DNA of 64,000 nt from Goleter apudmare HA4340-LM2 (GCA_019359495.1 JAHHHF010000085.1:56247-120246), one strand, 5' to 3'; shown: positions 47,938 through 57,730, counted from the stretch's first letter. Program-made: numbers and translations. Notes: generated by a model not told the origin, from the letters alone.

Positions 47938-49023
47938 CTACTTCCTTTCTGGATGGCATGTTTCTTCTGGTGAATGAGTCCCCATTTGGTTAATTAAAGC
48001 AATCATCTGATATAAACGCCCCAAATCACGCTGGTTAAAATACAAAACCAGCCTGGGTAACTCAGATGTTTCATCTTGCCCTTCTTGTGGCAATACCTGA
48101 CTTTTTTCAATCCTTCCTTTCACAAGGATGCTACTAAATTCAGCATTAAGTTGTTCTACTTCATCTGCTGATAAATCTGTCGTCAAGCGGATGACTAATT
48201 GCTCGCCTACATAGCGACTGGAGTGATAAACCTGGTAAAATCGGGTGATAGCATTGCAGGCTACATCTAAATTATCTGTGACTGTATAAAGGCTGGGGTC
48301 TTCAGGGCTTACAAGACCTTTTTGTACCAGTTGCTCATCAATGTATTTGCTCCAAGAACGCCAGTAATCGCCACCTGGTGGATCTATTAATACCAAAGGC
48401 ACGGGGCCAAATTTACCTGTTTGGCTTAATGTCATGCACTCAAAGGCTTCGTCTTGGGTGCCAAAACCACCAGGAAATAAAGCTACTGCATCACTTTCTT
48501 TGAGAAGAAACAGCTTACGAGTAAAGAAATATTTAAAGTGAATCAGCTTGGAATCACCGTCAATAATTGGGTTTGCTTGCTGCTCAAATGGCAGATGAAT
48601 ATTCAAGCCAAAAGAATTGTCTCGCCCAGCGCCTTCGTGTCCCGCCTGCATGATACCGCCACCACCACCTGTCATCACCATAAATCCCAATTGAGAAACA
48701 GCGCGAGCGAACTCCACAGCCATGTGGTATTCTGGGGTCTCTGGTGCTAGACGAGCAGAACCAAAAATAGTAACTTTGCGGACGTGTCGATAGGCATGAA
48801 AAAGCTGAAAGCCTCGCTCCATATCTGCTAAAGCAGCCGACAATATCTTCCAGTCGAGACGATCAATGTCACTATCAGCCAGACGCAATATGGTTGCAAG
48901 TGCCTGTTGAATGAATTGCCGATGTTTTAACGTCGGTAAGCGATCAATTAATTCAGCGATATCCGCTTGGAGAGACTCTAATGTATCAAACGACGCTGAT
49001 GAGGTCATGAGAACTGTCGCCAC
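47938..49023 (-). CDS. LOG-family Rossmann-fold protein (TIGR00730-like)
   Basis: 361 residues. The family signature PGGFGTQDE, the phosphate loop TGGGGGIMQAGHEGA and GLNIHLPFEQ are seen. LOG proteins hydrolyse nucleoside 5'-monophosphates (cytokinin-type in plants). Here an extra N-terminal ~75 residues and C-terminal ~130 residues enlarge the usual ~180-residue fold, as in other cyanobacterial members. It is monocistronic. Confidence 0.86.
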   Translation of the reverse strand: MATVLMTSSASFDTLESLQADIAELIDRLPTLKHRQFIQQALATILRLADSDIDRLDWKILSAALADMERGFQLFHAYRHVRKVTIFGSARLAPETPEYHMAVEFARAVSQLGFMVMTGGGGGIMQAGHEGAGRDNSFGLNIHLPFEQQANPIIDGDSKLIHFKYFFTRKLFLLKESDAVALFPGGFGTQDEAFECMTLSQTGKFGPVPLVLIDPPGGDYWRSWSKYIDEQLVQKGLVSPEDPSLYTVTDNLDVACNAITRFYQVYHSSRYVGEQLVIRLTTDLSADEVEQLNAEFSSILVKGRIEKSQVLPQEGQDETSELPRLVLYFNQRDLGRLYQMIALINQMGTHSPEETCHPERK

Positions 49024-49682
49024 AATGGCATTATATTTTACCTAATTTTGGTGTGTTATTTATCAAATACTGCTTTGTCTACTTTAAGTCCTACTGAAGA
49101 ACAAGCATTACTTTTAGACAGCAAAAAGCACCTTTGGCTAATTATCAACCAAGGCGCTCGTGACGACTGCGATCGCCAACATGTGCTCATCGGAGGTGAA
49201 TCGCCAACTAGGTTATCTCCTCACCTTAACCCATTTGCTATGACTACCATTAGAAGACATAGATGCTCAGAAAAATCACTAAAGTTGAGGCAACCACTCT
49301 GAATTTTGGGGAGAGCGAAGTAGTCTTAAGCGGCTGTATTCTTCAAAGGGTTTTGACAAAAGCCATAAGTAAGTCTCCCACTGGAGAATGGTTTGCCGTT
49401 TGGTTTTACCCGCCTCTACATCGTACGTTGATGCTGAGAAATTATAGGTATAGTAATTAATCCCTACGGAAACAGCCGTTATCCAGTAGATAAAATAGAC
49501 TAGGAGTTTTCTCTCAAAAAATAACAGAGATTAGTTTAGCAGAGCTAGCCTTGTACTGTTTAACATCGCCAACAGTTTTGCTGAGACGCGAACACTCGCG
49601 CCTCATAAACTAGTTGACAAATATTTACCTAAATTTAGAGCTAATGGAGGACTCACAAGGATTTCCTGTCAAATTTAAGTAT
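49024..49682. other. Intergenic region, possible small-gene remnants
   Basis: 659 bp. An open frame at 49048-49302 (84 residues, with SPTEEQALLLDSKKHLWLI) and one at 49263-49460 (65 residues, KVEATTLNFGESEVVLSG) look partly protein-like, but no family or ribosome site supports them. I do not call them genes. An inverted repeat GTATCT/AGATAC (49679-49692) overlaps the end of trxA. Confidence 0.4.
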
Positions 49683-50006
49683 CTAAAGATACTTCTCCAA
49701 AGTGTTAGCTAATGTAGTTTTAGGCACGGCACCGACCACCATATCAACTTTTTGCCCACCTTTAAAAATCATTAATGTGGGAATGCTGCGGATACCGTAC
49801 TGACTGGCAACATTAGGATTCTCATCAGTATTGACTTTAACGACTTTTAATTGACCTTCGTACTGAGCAGAAATTTCATCTACAACAGGAGCTACCATGC
49901 GGCAAGGACCGCACCAGGGCGCCCAGAAGTCAACTAAAACAGGTACATCGCTATCGAGTACCTCTTGCTTAAACGTAGAATCCGTAACTTGTGCGGCTGC
50001 TGACAT
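49683..50006 (-). CDS. trxA: Thioredoxin
   Basis: 107 residues, classical m-type thioredoxin. The active site is [10 protein letters not shown] (Cys32, Cys35) and the cis-Pro loop is [10 protein letters not shown]. It reduces disulfides on Calvin-cycle and other targets, supplied by ferredoxin- or NADPH-thioredoxin reductase. No gap or change from consensus. The start is the only ATG and the transcript is monocistronic. Confidence 0.97.
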   Translation of the reverse strand: MSAAAQVTDSTFKQEVLDSDVPVLVDFWAPWCGPCRMVAPVVDEISAQYEGQLKVVKVNTDENPNVASQYGIRSIPTLMIFKGGQKVDMVVGAVPKTTLANTLEKYL

Positions 50007-50132
50007 GCCTAAAAACCTTTGCCAATTATATTTCTGACTTTCGTGAAAATTCTACCATAGCAAAAACATCTGCTTGGAAGAGCAAGGATGTACATTTGCA
50101 AAGAAGCTCTATAATTTCATCTAGATAAGGAA

Positions 50133-50156
50133 CCGCCCGAACAGTAGTCCGGGCGG
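50133..50156. terminator. GC-rich hairpin, possible terminator
   Basis: CCGCCCG / CGGGCGG stem (7 bp) with a 10-nt loop, no T-run. It may act in the leader of trxA or as a dispersed repeat. Confidence 0.35.
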
Positions 50157-50277
50157 AGTGTGGTGTGAGGAGTGAACGGAAACATGCGTCTCCGCTATCT
50201 CCATTGTAGGCTACATATAAGATTTTTCCCGCAATTGTTTTATGGGCTGGAAAAATTTTTGAATGGGAAATAGGTCA

Positions 50278-50305
50278 GGAGAGACGCGATTAATCGCGTC
50301 TCTCC
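50278..50305 (-). terminator. 28-bp perfect palindrome after guaB3
   Basis: The symmetric sequence centred on GCGATTAATCGC starts 13 bp beyond the guaB3 stop on its transcribed side. The stem is strong; without a T-run its role as terminator is inferred from position. GAGACGCG-type palindromes of this sort recur in Nostoc genomes, from memory. Confidence 0.5.
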
Positions 50306-50317
50306 ATTGCCTATTCC

Positions 50318-51499
50318 CTATTTACCCATACCCAATTGTTGAGCTTTTTGGTAAACTTTGCCTTCTGTCAAGAGAGAAGGAGCAATGACAACTTCAACTT
50401 GCTGCATTTCTTTGATGTTTTTGGCTCCTAGAGTGCCCATACTCGTCTTTAAGGCTCCCAATAGGTTATGAGTGCCATCGTCAAGTCCTGCTGGCCCTAT
50501 TAAGATTTGTTCTAGGGTACCAGTAGTAGCGACACGGATGCGCGTTCCACGGGGCAGTACAGGGCTAGGAGTCGCCATTCCCCAATGATAACCTCTACCT
50601 GGAGCTTCGGCTGCTCTAGCGAAGGGAGAACCAATCATGACACCATCGGCACCACAAGCGATGCATTTACAAATATCGCCGCCTGTGATTAGACCGCCAT
50701 CGGCAATCACAGGAATATAGTTACCAGTTTCTTGGTAGTAATCATCTCGTGCGGCGGCACAATCAGCGATCGCAGTTGCTTGAGGTACACCCACACCCAA
50801 AACACCACGGGAGGTACAAGCCGCACCAGGCCCAATTCCTACCAATACCGCAGCAGCTCCAGCTTTTAATAAATTCAAGGTGACTTCATAAGTTACGCAA
50901 TTTCCCAACACCACGGGAATCGGCATGGAACGGCAAAATTCTGCTAGTTCCAGGGGTACTATAGACTCTGGTGACAGGTGAGCGGTAGAAACTACTGTCG
51001 CCTGAATAAAAAATAAATCTGCTCCTGCCTTTGCTACTACCTCACCATATCTACTAGCTCCCACTGGAGTAGCGCTAACTGCGGCAATGCCGCCTTGCTG
51101 TTTAATTTCTTGGATGCGTTGGGTGATTAATTCCGGCTTAATGGGTTCAGCATAGAGTTCTTGCATCAAGGAGACAAATTCATCTTTCCCCACTGCCGCG
51201 ATCTGATCTAAAATTGGCTCTGGATCAGCATAACGAGTTTGGATACCTTCCAGGTTGAGAACACCTAATGCTCCTAACTGTGACAAACGTACAGCCATCT
51301 GCACATCAACAACACCATCCATAGCGCTGGCAATAATGGGGATTTCTCGCTCAATATTGCCAATTCGCCATCTTGTATCCGCCAAACTCGGATCTAGTGT
51401 TCTGTTACCAGGGACTAGAGCAATTTCATCAATTCCGTATGCTCTACGAGCTGTCTTTCCCCGCCCAAGTTGAATTTCCACGCTGTTAACTTTGCTCAA
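50318..51499 (-). CDS. guaB3: GuaB3-family IMP dehydrogenase-related protein
   Basis: 393 residues, shorter than GuaB because the CBS domains are missing. [20 protein letters not shown] carries the catalytic loop Cys, and [31 protein letters not shown] is the phosphate-binding region. It catalyses or resembles the IMP to XMP step of guanine synthesis; the GuaB3 group is typical of cyanobacteria and actinobacteria. The start [22 protein letters not shown] is the first ATG. Confidence 0.9.
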   Translation of the reverse strand: MSKVNSVEIQLGRGKTARRAYGIDEIALVPGNRTLDPSLADTRWRIGNIEREIPIIASAMDGVVDVQMAVRLSQLGALGVLNLEGIQTRYADPEPILDQIAAVGKDEFVSLMQELYAEPIKPELITQRIQEIKQQGGIAAVSATPVGASRYGEVVAKAGADLFFIQATVVSTAHLSPESIVPLELAEFCRSMPIPVVLGNCVTYEVTLNLLKAGAAAVLVGIGPGAACTSRGVLGVGVPQATAIADCAAARDDYYQETGNYIPVIADGGLITGGDICKCIACGADGVMIGSPFARAAEAPGRGYHWGMATPSPVLPRGTRIRVATTGTLEQILIGPAGLDDGTHNLLGALKTSMGTLGAKNIKEMQQVEVVIAPSLLTEGKVYQKAQQLGMGK

Positions 51500-51762
51500 T
51501 TCTGTTCTAGCTAGGGTATCAAATTGTGGGGGGAGTTGGAGCGGTTTTTTATAAGTAACTGTCAGGAATTAGTGGGTAAGAAAGCAGAAAAAATTGTCAA
51601 TCAATTTCTGTATAATGCTAATTAAGATTTATTTAGCACAGTTATTTAGTAAATCTATTACCTCTGTGAATTCAAAATTCGTCTTGAAAAGTTGAGCTAC
51701 TTGCTTGCCGAGATACAGATTGGATATGTAGTGGCAGTAGTTTGAAACTTAGTCCTTAGTAT

Positions 51763-52347
51763 TCAAGAGAATGCCAGTAAAGCATTGATATGTCGCCGCA
51801 CAAGGTATTGCTGTTGCTCTGTTGAGAATTGCTCAGGACAGATGACGACTCCAGTGCCAATGCCATCCACTAGGGCGATGAGTGCATTGGCTTCGAGGGT
51901 TAAATTAAGATCGGCTCGAATCAGATTAGCTGTTTGCAAGTCAGCTAACTCTTGAGAAATAATTCGTCGTAAAAGGTCATAGCGTTTGCGGTGCTCCTGA
52001 ACTAGATGTTCGCGCCCGACCGAATAACCCAAAAACGCTACCCAAACTTTCCAATCGGCTTTGTCACTGCTCTCCAGAGGAAGAGCCTTAAGAATCATCT
52101 GTTCTAACCTGTCAATTCCTTGCCGTCCTTTGGCACACACTTGCATATCCTCTAGGACGTTCTCAAACACTCTTTCTAGGGCAAATAAGATGAGTTCTTC
52201 TTTATCTCGAAAGTAGTGGGTAACAACCCCAGTCGAGGAACCAAGTTCCTGGGCGATCGCCCGCATACTAGCACGATCCAATCCTTCACGAACAATCACC
52301 CGCCATGCCGCATTAACAACTTCAATGCGGCGATCGTCATAACTCAT
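51763..52347 (-). CDS. TetR-family transcriptional regulator
   Basis: 194 residues from the ATG at 52347, which has GGGAGAG upstream; the longer frame to 52392 begins with a Cys-rich peptide and is unlikely. The HTH is SMRAIAQELGSSTGVVTHYF (~27-46). The C-terminal domain resembles the BetI-like TetR_C group. The inducer is unknown. It is divergent from the GNAT gene, and two palindromes between them (52399 and 52427) are probable operators, so it likely controls itself and the acetyltransferase. Confidence 0.88.
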   Translation of the reverse strand: MSYDDRRIEVVNAAWRVIVREGLDRASMRAIAQELGSSTGVVTHYFRDKEELILFALERVFENVLEDMQVCAKGRQGIDRLEQMILKALPLESSDKADWKVWVAFLGYSVGREHLVQEHRKRYDLLRRIISQELADLQTANLIRADLNLTLEANALIALVDGIGTGVVICPEQFSTEQQQYLVRRHINALLAFS

Positions 52348-52398
52348 AGCTCTCCCTAGTTTACAGCTACATGAAACAATACATCTTGACATTTCATC

Positions 52399-52440
52399 AT
52401 AACAGTTGTTATCTTTTTAGTGTGACATAACAACTGTTGT
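52399..52440. promoter_or_regulatory. Two probable TetR operators
   Basis: ATAACAGTTGTTAT (52399-52412) and ATAACAACTGTTGT (52427-52440) share the half-site ATAACA, with centres 28 bp apart. They lie between the divergent tetR and GNAT genes. Sequence symmetry is seen; binding is inference. Confidence 0.65.
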
Positions 52441-52473
52441 AATGCTATCTCTCTTACACCCGTGGAGTTCGTG

Positions 52474-52950
52474 ATGATCCGACCAGTCACGCCCGATGAC
52501 GCAGATGCGCTGATTGCCTTAGCCAACTCTATTGAACTCTTTTCGTCCGACGAACTAGAGGAATTGCGTCAGATGTTGACCGATTCCTTGAGCAAAGATG
52601 GCGACACTCATCCATTCTGGATTACAGACGATGACGACGGACTAGTGGGATTAGCCTACTGCGAACCGGAACGAATGACTAGAGGGACATGGAACCTGCA
52701 ATTAATTGCCATCCATCCGACTCACCAAAGGCAAGGACGCGGTGCGAAACTGCTACTCTTTGTAGAGCAGACTTTGGCAGACAGGGGTGCGCGCATCTTA
52801 CTAGTTGAAACGTTGGGTACGCCAGATTTGGAGTATGCACGGAGGTTCTACCGCAAGAACGGTTATGACGAGGAAGCACGTATACGCGAGTTCTATGCAG
52901 AAGGGGCAGACAAGATTGTTTTCCGCAAAGCACTGTCTACTCAGGGGTAG
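52474..52950 (+). CDS. GNAT-family N-acetyltransferase
   Basis: 158 residues from ATG 52474, with GGAG six bases upstream; a GTG at 52462 is an alternative. MIRPVTPDDADALIAL is a typical GNAT start and LQLIAIHPTHQRQGRGAKLLLF carries the acetyl-CoA-binding Q/RxxGxG/A motif, followed by VETLGTPDLEYARRFYRKNGY. Substrate unknown. It is adjacent to and likely regulated by the TetR protein. Confidence 0.87.
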   Translation: MIRPVTPDDADALIALANSIELFSSDELEELRQMLTDSLSKDGDTHPFWITDDDDGLVGLAYCEPERMTRGTWNLQLIAIHPTHQRQGRGAKLLLFVEQTLADRGARILLVETLGTPDLEYARRFYRKNGYDEEARIREFYAEGADKIVFRKALSTQG

Positions 52951-53092
52951 TGGTGCAGTGGACTAGCTATAGCCAAAACCAATCAATAATAGTCGTGGGT
53001 TTACGCGTTATGATTGAGATGCCAAAGGGCTTTGTTAAGAATTCAAAACTGGTGCTAAGTTCGAGGTTATTTGCCGCCGCAAATTTGAACCG

Positions 53093-53269
53093 TTATCCTA
53101 TTGCAATTAATGGCAACAAAGTTTAGCTTTCTGGCAGCGAGAATTGTTACGATGATTTCAGATTAGATGTTGAAACCTTGATCCAGTCTGAAACCCTAGA
53201 ACTACTAGAATGGCATCGCCTCTGCCAGCATCTTTCCACATTTGCGGCAACTAAGTTAGGGGCGATCGC
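53093..53269 (+). repeat. Direct repeat, copy A (mutS2 5' region)
   Basis: 177 bp that match 54154-54330 with four mismatches. It ends in GGGGCGATCGC; the sequence after this differs between the copies. Together the two copies flank the PIN toxin-antitoxin module. Confidence 0.95.
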
Positions 53270-53279
53270 TTGCTATTGA
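53178..53279 (+). pseudogene. Truncated 5' copy of mutS2
   Basis: TTG 53178 corresponds to the mutS2 start at 54239. It encodes the first 31 MutS2 residues (MIQSETLELLEWHRLCQHL...LGAIA), then two unrelated codons and a stop after the HIP1 site. It cannot make a working protein. Confidence 0.85.
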
Positions 53280-53291
53280 CAAGATAATTCT

Positions 53292-53720
53292 ATGTCGATC
53301 CCGCAAGTTATACTTGATACTAATGTTATTGTTTCTGGGTTGCGCTCTAGACAAGGTAGTGCGTTCCTTCTACTGACACTGGTAGGTACAGGAATCTTTG
53401 ATATTCACCTATCCGTGCCACTAGTTTTAGAATACCGCGAGGTTTTGTCACGAGAACTTCCAAATCTGTATGTAACTGAAAAAGATATCGAAGAACTCAT
53501 TGAGTTTCATTGTTCAGTTGCAACACGACATAAAATCTTCTTCTTGTGGCGACCCTATCTTCGTGATCCAAAAGACGACATGGTACTAGAACTGGCAGTA
53601 AAAGCGGGATGTGATAGTGTGGTGACGTATAACATTCGTGATTTTGTCGGTATCGAACGGTTTGGAATTAGAACGGTTACGCCAGCAGAGTTTTTACAGT
53701 CTATTGGAGTATTACCATGA
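53292..53720 (+). CDS. PIN-domain toxin (COG1569-like)
   Basis: 142 residues. PIN acidic residues occur in VILDTNVIVSGL (Asp9), DPKDDMVLELAV and TYNIRDF. It belongs with the putative toxin of type II systems in which the toxin gene comes first. The ATG is 22 bp after the end of repeat copy A. It overlaps the antitoxin gene by four bases (ATGA). PIN toxins cleave tRNA or mRNA; the target is unknown. Confidence 0.85.
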   Translation: MSIPQVILDTNVIVSGLRSRQGSAFLLLTLVGTGIFDIHLSVPLVLEYREVLSRELPNLYVTEKDIEELIEFHCSVATRHKIFFLWRPYLRDPKDDMVLELAVKAGCDSVVTYNIRDFVGIERFGIRTVTPAEFLQSIGVLP

Positions 53721-53962
53721 GCAACCTCAATCTGCAACTTCCTGACTCTCTGTACAAGAGTGTACAAGATCTGGCTAAACAAGATGGCATTTCTATCGAT
53801 CAGTTTATTGCCACAGCAGTTGCGGAAAAAATTGCAGCACTGACAACTGAGACATATTTGGAGGAGTTGGCACAGCGAGGAAGCCGAGAAAAATACGAAG
53901 CTATTTTAGCGAAAGTCCCAGATGTAGCGCCAGAAGCACACGATCAGTTGCCAAGAGCTTAA
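53717..53962 (+). CDS. Antitoxin of the PIN module
   Basis: 81 residues. NLQLPDSLYKSVQDLAKQDGISIDQFIATAVAEK has the form of a ribbon-helix-helix (HicB/CopG-like) N-terminus; the rest is charged (YLEELAQRGSREKYEAILAKV). Its overlap with the toxin stop suggests coupled translation. It neutralises the PIN protein and probably represses the promoter. Confidence 0.82.
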   Translation: MSNLNLQLPDSLYKSVQDLAKQDGISIDQFIATAVAEKIAALTTETYLEELAQRGSREKYEAILAKVPDVAPEAHDQLPRA

Positions 53963-54153
53963 AGATGCCAATGCAATGGAGAATTGAAAAATAGGTAGAG
54001 TTTGCTGAAAAAGTCTGATGGCTAATGAAGTAGCATGTACTATCTGGGGATAGGGGCGAAAAGCCCAGAAGCAGTCTAAAAACCTGGTTGAAGCACAGAG
54101 GCACAAGTGATCGGTGTGTCGTAAAAAATATCAGCAGCCGCTCAACTAGAACC

Positions 54154-54330
54154 TTATCCTATTGCAATTGATGGTAACAAAATTTAGCTTTCTGGCAGCG
54201 AGAATTGTTACGATGATTGCAGATTAGATGTTGAAACCTTGATCCAGTCTGAAACCCTAGAACTACTAGAATGGCATCGCCTCTGCCAGCATCTTTCCAC
54301 ATTTGCGGCAACTAAGTTAGGGGCGATCGC
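54154..54330 (+). repeat. Direct repeat, copy B (mutS2 5' region)
   Basis: Copy B contains the upstream region and first 31 codons of the intact mutS2 and ends at the same GGGGCGATCGC. Differences from copy A: four bases in 177. Confidence 0.95.
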
Positions 54331-56680
54331 ATCCCGTCATCTGCAAATTCCCGATTCTCAGGCAGCAAGTACACGGTTGTTGGAGCAGACTAAAGAAGTC
54401 TACCAACTCGAAAGCCGCCTCACCACCAGTTTATCGTTTGAGGGCATCCAAGATATTGGTGATGCTCTGGAACGCGCCGAACTGCAAGGTATCTTGGCAG
54501 GTGATGAACTGTTAGCGATCGCTACTACCTTAGCTGGGGCGCGAAATTTGCGGCGTGTAATTGACAACCAGGTAGATTTACCCATTCTGAATGAGTTAGT
54601 TGCCGATTTAAGAACTTATCCGGAATTAGAGCAAGAAATTCATCGCTGTATCGATGAACGTGGCCAAGTAACTGATCGTGCTAGCCAAAAACTGGGGGAA
54701 ATTCGCACAGATTTGCGGAGATTACGCAGTCAAATCACCCAAAAGTTACAAAATATCCTCCAAGCAAAATCAGGGGCTGTTCAAGAACAACAGATTACCC
54801 AACGGGGCGATCGCTATGTGATCCCCGTGAAAGCTACCCATAAAGACGCGATTCCCGGCATTGTCCACGACACCTCTACTAGTGGAGCCACGCTGTATGT
54901 GGAGCCTAATTCCATCGTGCCAGTGGGTAATCAATTACGCCAGGTAATTAGAAGAGAACAAGCAGAAGAAGAAGCAATCCGCCGCGCTTTGACAGAGCAA
55001 GTAGCCGCAGTTAAACCCGATTTGGAAAGGCTCTTGGCAATTGTCACTACTTTGGATCTGGCAACCGCTAGATCTAGGTATAGTTTTTGGTTAGGTGCAA
55101 ATCCCCCCAGATTTATCAACCGCCAGGAGCAAGAAATCATTACCTTGCGAAATCTCAGACATCCACTGTTAGTGTGGCAGCAACACCACGAACAAGGCCA
55201 ACCAGTGGTTCCTGTAGATTTACTCATCAGTCCGCATATTCGGGTAGTGACGATTACTGGGCCAAATACCGGGGGAAAAACAGTAACTTTAAAAACCCTA
55301 GGTTTGGCAGCATTAATGGCCAAGGTAGGTTTATTTGTCCCCGCCCGTGAACCAGTAGAGATACCTTGGTTTGAGCAGGTGTTAGCAGACATTGGCGATG
55401 AACAATCCCTACAGCAAAGCTTATCTACCTTCTCAGGACATATTCGCCGCATTAGTCGGATTTTAAATGCTTTGGGGCATGGGGAAGCAACGAGAGATGA
55501 GGGAGTGGGGGTGCTAATATCTTCCTCATCCCCCTCATCCTTGGTATTACTTGATGAAGTCGGTGCAGGAACCGATCCAGTAGAGGGTAGTGCCCTAGCG
55601 ATCGCCTTACTGCAATATCTCGCAGAACACGCCCAATTAACCATCGCTACTACTCACTTTGGGGAACTCAAAGCCCTGAAATACGAAGATGAGCGGTTTG
55701 AAAACGCCTCTGTCGAATTTGATGAAACCACTCTGTCGCCTACCTATCGCCTACTTTGGGGCATTCCCGGACGTTCTAACGCCTTGACGATCGCCCTACG
55801 TTTGGGGTTGAAACCAGAGGTGATAGAACAGGCAAAAACCCAAGTCGGAGAGGCCACAGATGAAGTTAATCAGGTAATTGCTGGCTTAGAAGCTCAACGC
55901 CGTCGCCAAGAAACGAAAGCGACTGAAGCCCAAAATCTTTTACAGGAAGCAGAACGTTTATACCAAGAAGTTTCTGCTAAAGCCGACGCTTTGCAAGAAA
56001 GAGAAAAAGCTTTGCGGGCTTCCCAGGAAGTTGCAGTACAACAAGCGATCGCCCAAGCCAAAACTGAAATTGCTCAAGTGATTCGCCGCTTACAAAAAGG
56101 GACACCGACAGCCCAAGATGCCCAACAAGCTACCAACGCCTTAAACCAAATCGCCCAGCAATTTCAGCCAGCAACACCAGCTAAACCAAAAGTTGGGTTT
56201 ACGCCCAAAGTCGGCGATCGCATCCGCATTTCCCAGTTTGGACAAACAGCCGAAGTATTAACTACACCCGATGAAGATGGCGAGTTTAGCGTCCGCTTTG
56301 GCATCATGAAAATGACAGTGAAGCTAGAAGACATCGAATCTTTGGACGGACAAAAAGCTGAACCAGTCGTCAAGTCCAAACCAGTAGCAACCCCAGCACA
56401 AGTACCAGTTACACCACCAGCACAACCAGCCCTAGCAATTCGTACTTCTAAAAATACAATAGATTTGCGCGGAAAGCGGGTGGCTGATGCTGAATTCATG
56501 TTAGATAAAGCCATTTCAGAAGCTACAGGCCCAGTATGGATTATTCACGGACATGGGACAGGAAAGCTGCGGCAAGGTGTTCACACCTTTTTGCAACAAC
56601 ACCCCAGAGTCAGTCACTACGAAGCCGCCGCACAAGTAGATGGCGGTAGTGGTGTCACCGTGGCTTATGTTCACAATTAG
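54239..56680 (+). CDS. mutS2: MutS2 endonuclease/ATPase
   Basis: 813 residues from TTG 54239. The ATPase core has Walker A TGPNTGGKT and LVLLDEVGAGTDP as Walker B. A coiled-coil region (~560-640) and a C-terminal Smr domain (NTIDLRGKRVADAEFML, IIHGHGTGKLRQGV) complete the architecture. MutS2 suppresses homologous recombination or rescues collided ribosomes. Residues ~413-434 (GHGEATRDEGVGVLIS and SSSPSS) are an insertion relative to the family, encoded by repeat-like DNA just before Walker B. Its 5' region is duplicated upstream around the PIN module. Confidence 0.93.
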   Translation: MIQSETLELLEWHRLCQHLSTFAATKLGAIASRHLQIPDSQAASTRLLEQTKEVYQLESRLTTSLSFEGIQDIGDALERAELQGILAGDELLAIATTLAGARNLRRVIDNQVDLPILNELVADLRTYPELEQEIHRCIDERGQVTDRASQKLGEIRTDLRRLRSQITQKLQNILQAKSGAVQEQQITQRGDRYVIPVKATHKDAIPGIVHDTSTSGATLYVEPNSIVPVGNQLRQVIRREQAEEEAIRRALTEQVAAVKPDLERLLAIVTTLDLATARSRYSFWLGANPPRFINRQEQEIITLRNLRHPLLVWQQHHEQGQPVVPVDLLISPHIRVVTITGPNTGGKTVTLKTLGLAALMAKVGLFVPAREPVEIPWFEQVLADIGDEQSLQQSLSTFSGHIRRISRILNALGHGEATRDEGVGVLISSSSPSSLVLLDEVGAGTDPVEGSALAIALLQYLAEHAQLTIATTHFGELKALKYEDERFENASVEFDETTLSPTYRLLWGIPGRSNALTIALRLGLKPEVIEQAKTQVGEATDEVNQVIAGLEAQRRRQETKATEAQNLLQEAERLYQEVSAKADALQEREKALRASQEVAVQQAIAQAKTEIAQVIRRLQKGTPTAQDAQQATNALNQIAQQFQPATPAKPKVGFTPKVGDRIRISQFGQTAEVLTTPDEDGEFSVRFGIMKMTVKLEDIESLDGQKAEPVVKSKPVATPAQVPVTPPAQPALAIRTSKNTIDLRGKRVADAEFMLDKAISEATGPVWIIHGHGTGKLRQGVHTFLQQHPRVSHYEAAAQVDGGSGVTVAYVHN

Positions 56681-56948
56681 GGAATGGGGAATAGGCAAAA
56701 TTCAGTGTCCCAAAACTCACTGGCTCCCCCATTCCCAAACTTAGCTAAACTTTCACTGTGGTAGTCAAATTTCTACTTTGTGAAACATTGATTTTCATTT
56801 AGAGTAAGACAAAGACATTAGCTGTTTACCACAGTGATCTAAAGCTAGTTGAAGCTTCTGACGAATTAGCTATAGGAAACTAACCTAAATGCTTGAGAGT
56901 CTGTTTCAAAATGGGTAACAGCAACAGTCCCTATCAGTCTGATCATCT

Positions 56949-57554
56949 ATGCTAAAAGTTATGCACTCGGCCACCGATTCAGCCACTCCGAATTCCCAGT
57001 GGGAGGACTTAATTCAGCTTCCAGCCCCAGACTCTATTCAATGGGACAATATTAAAACCCAATTAGACTTGGTGTTGCTGGCGCTAGAAACCTTGACTGG
57101 CATAGGTTCCGAAGCCATGCTCTCGGCGGCAAGCAATCTGAATTTAGAGTCAAGAGTGCCAGATCGCGTAGCTTTGTGGCGATTGCGCCAATCAAATCCC
57201 CTACGCAAAGGACAAGGAGGGCGGAAAAAGCTAGATGTAGAAGAAGCGCGATCGCTCGTTCTCATCACCTGCTATCTCGCCAAACAACAGCAGGAATTGA
57301 TTCGCCGTGCTGTTGCTCTACTAGAACAAACGGCGGAAAATCACTCCCAACCTCATCAGGCTGCTTTACTCGGAGATTACATTGATGCCTTCTGCAACAC
57401 CTACCAAGAGCGAATGGAAGAAAACGAGCAAATCTCTACAGAGTTATTGACTCGTTTGGCGCTAAAACTACTTGTAGATTTACTGTTTTATAGCGCCACA
57501 GGAGGACACCGCCGTCTCTGGTTAGCACTCATAGAACGTTCCACAAAATTTTAA
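56949..57554 (+). CDS. DUF3038 protein
   Basis: 201 residues, cyanobacteria-specific. Soluble and helical: QWEDLIQLPAPDSIQWDNIK, LVLLALETLTGIGSEAML, VPDRVALWRLRQSNPLRKGQ and LDVEEARSLVLITCYLAKQ are family-type. Function unknown. It is followed by the DUF4335 gene on the same strand (176 bp), a pairing conserved in cyanobacteria from memory. An ATG four codons in is an alternative start. Confidence 0.8.
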   Translation: MLKVMHSATDSATPNSQWEDLIQLPAPDSIQWDNIKTQLDLVLLALETLTGIGSEAMLSAASNLNLESRVPDRVALWRLRQSNPLRKGQGGRKKLDVEEARSLVLITCYLAKQQQELIRRAVALLEQTAENHSQPHQAALLGDYIDAFCNTYQERMEENEQISTELLTRLALKLLVDLLFYSATGGHRRLWLALIERSTKF

Positions 57555-57730
57555 ATTTTTGCCAAAAGTTAAGCCAGTGCTCGACTAGGGTTCCCCGGCT
57601 GAAAGCAACTGGCGTTGTGTGGGCGGGTTTCCCGTGAGCCAACTTTTCCAGACGGATTTTAGATTTTTAGATTGATCATCACAAAATCCAAAATTCAAAA
57701 TCCCAAATCATCTCCCTCGCAGTTTCTGCC

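Larger units (their letters stand above)
50007..50317. other. Intergenic region between trxA and guaB3 with two hairpins
   Basis: 311 bp, no gene. CCGCCCG/CGGGCGG (50133-50156) and a 28-bp perfect palindrome (50278-50305) are the features. Confidence 0.6.

Noticed and set aside
49048..49460. Two small + frames between the LOG gene and trxA
   Set aside because: Partly protein-like but not recognised and without translation signals; described only as a possible remnant region.
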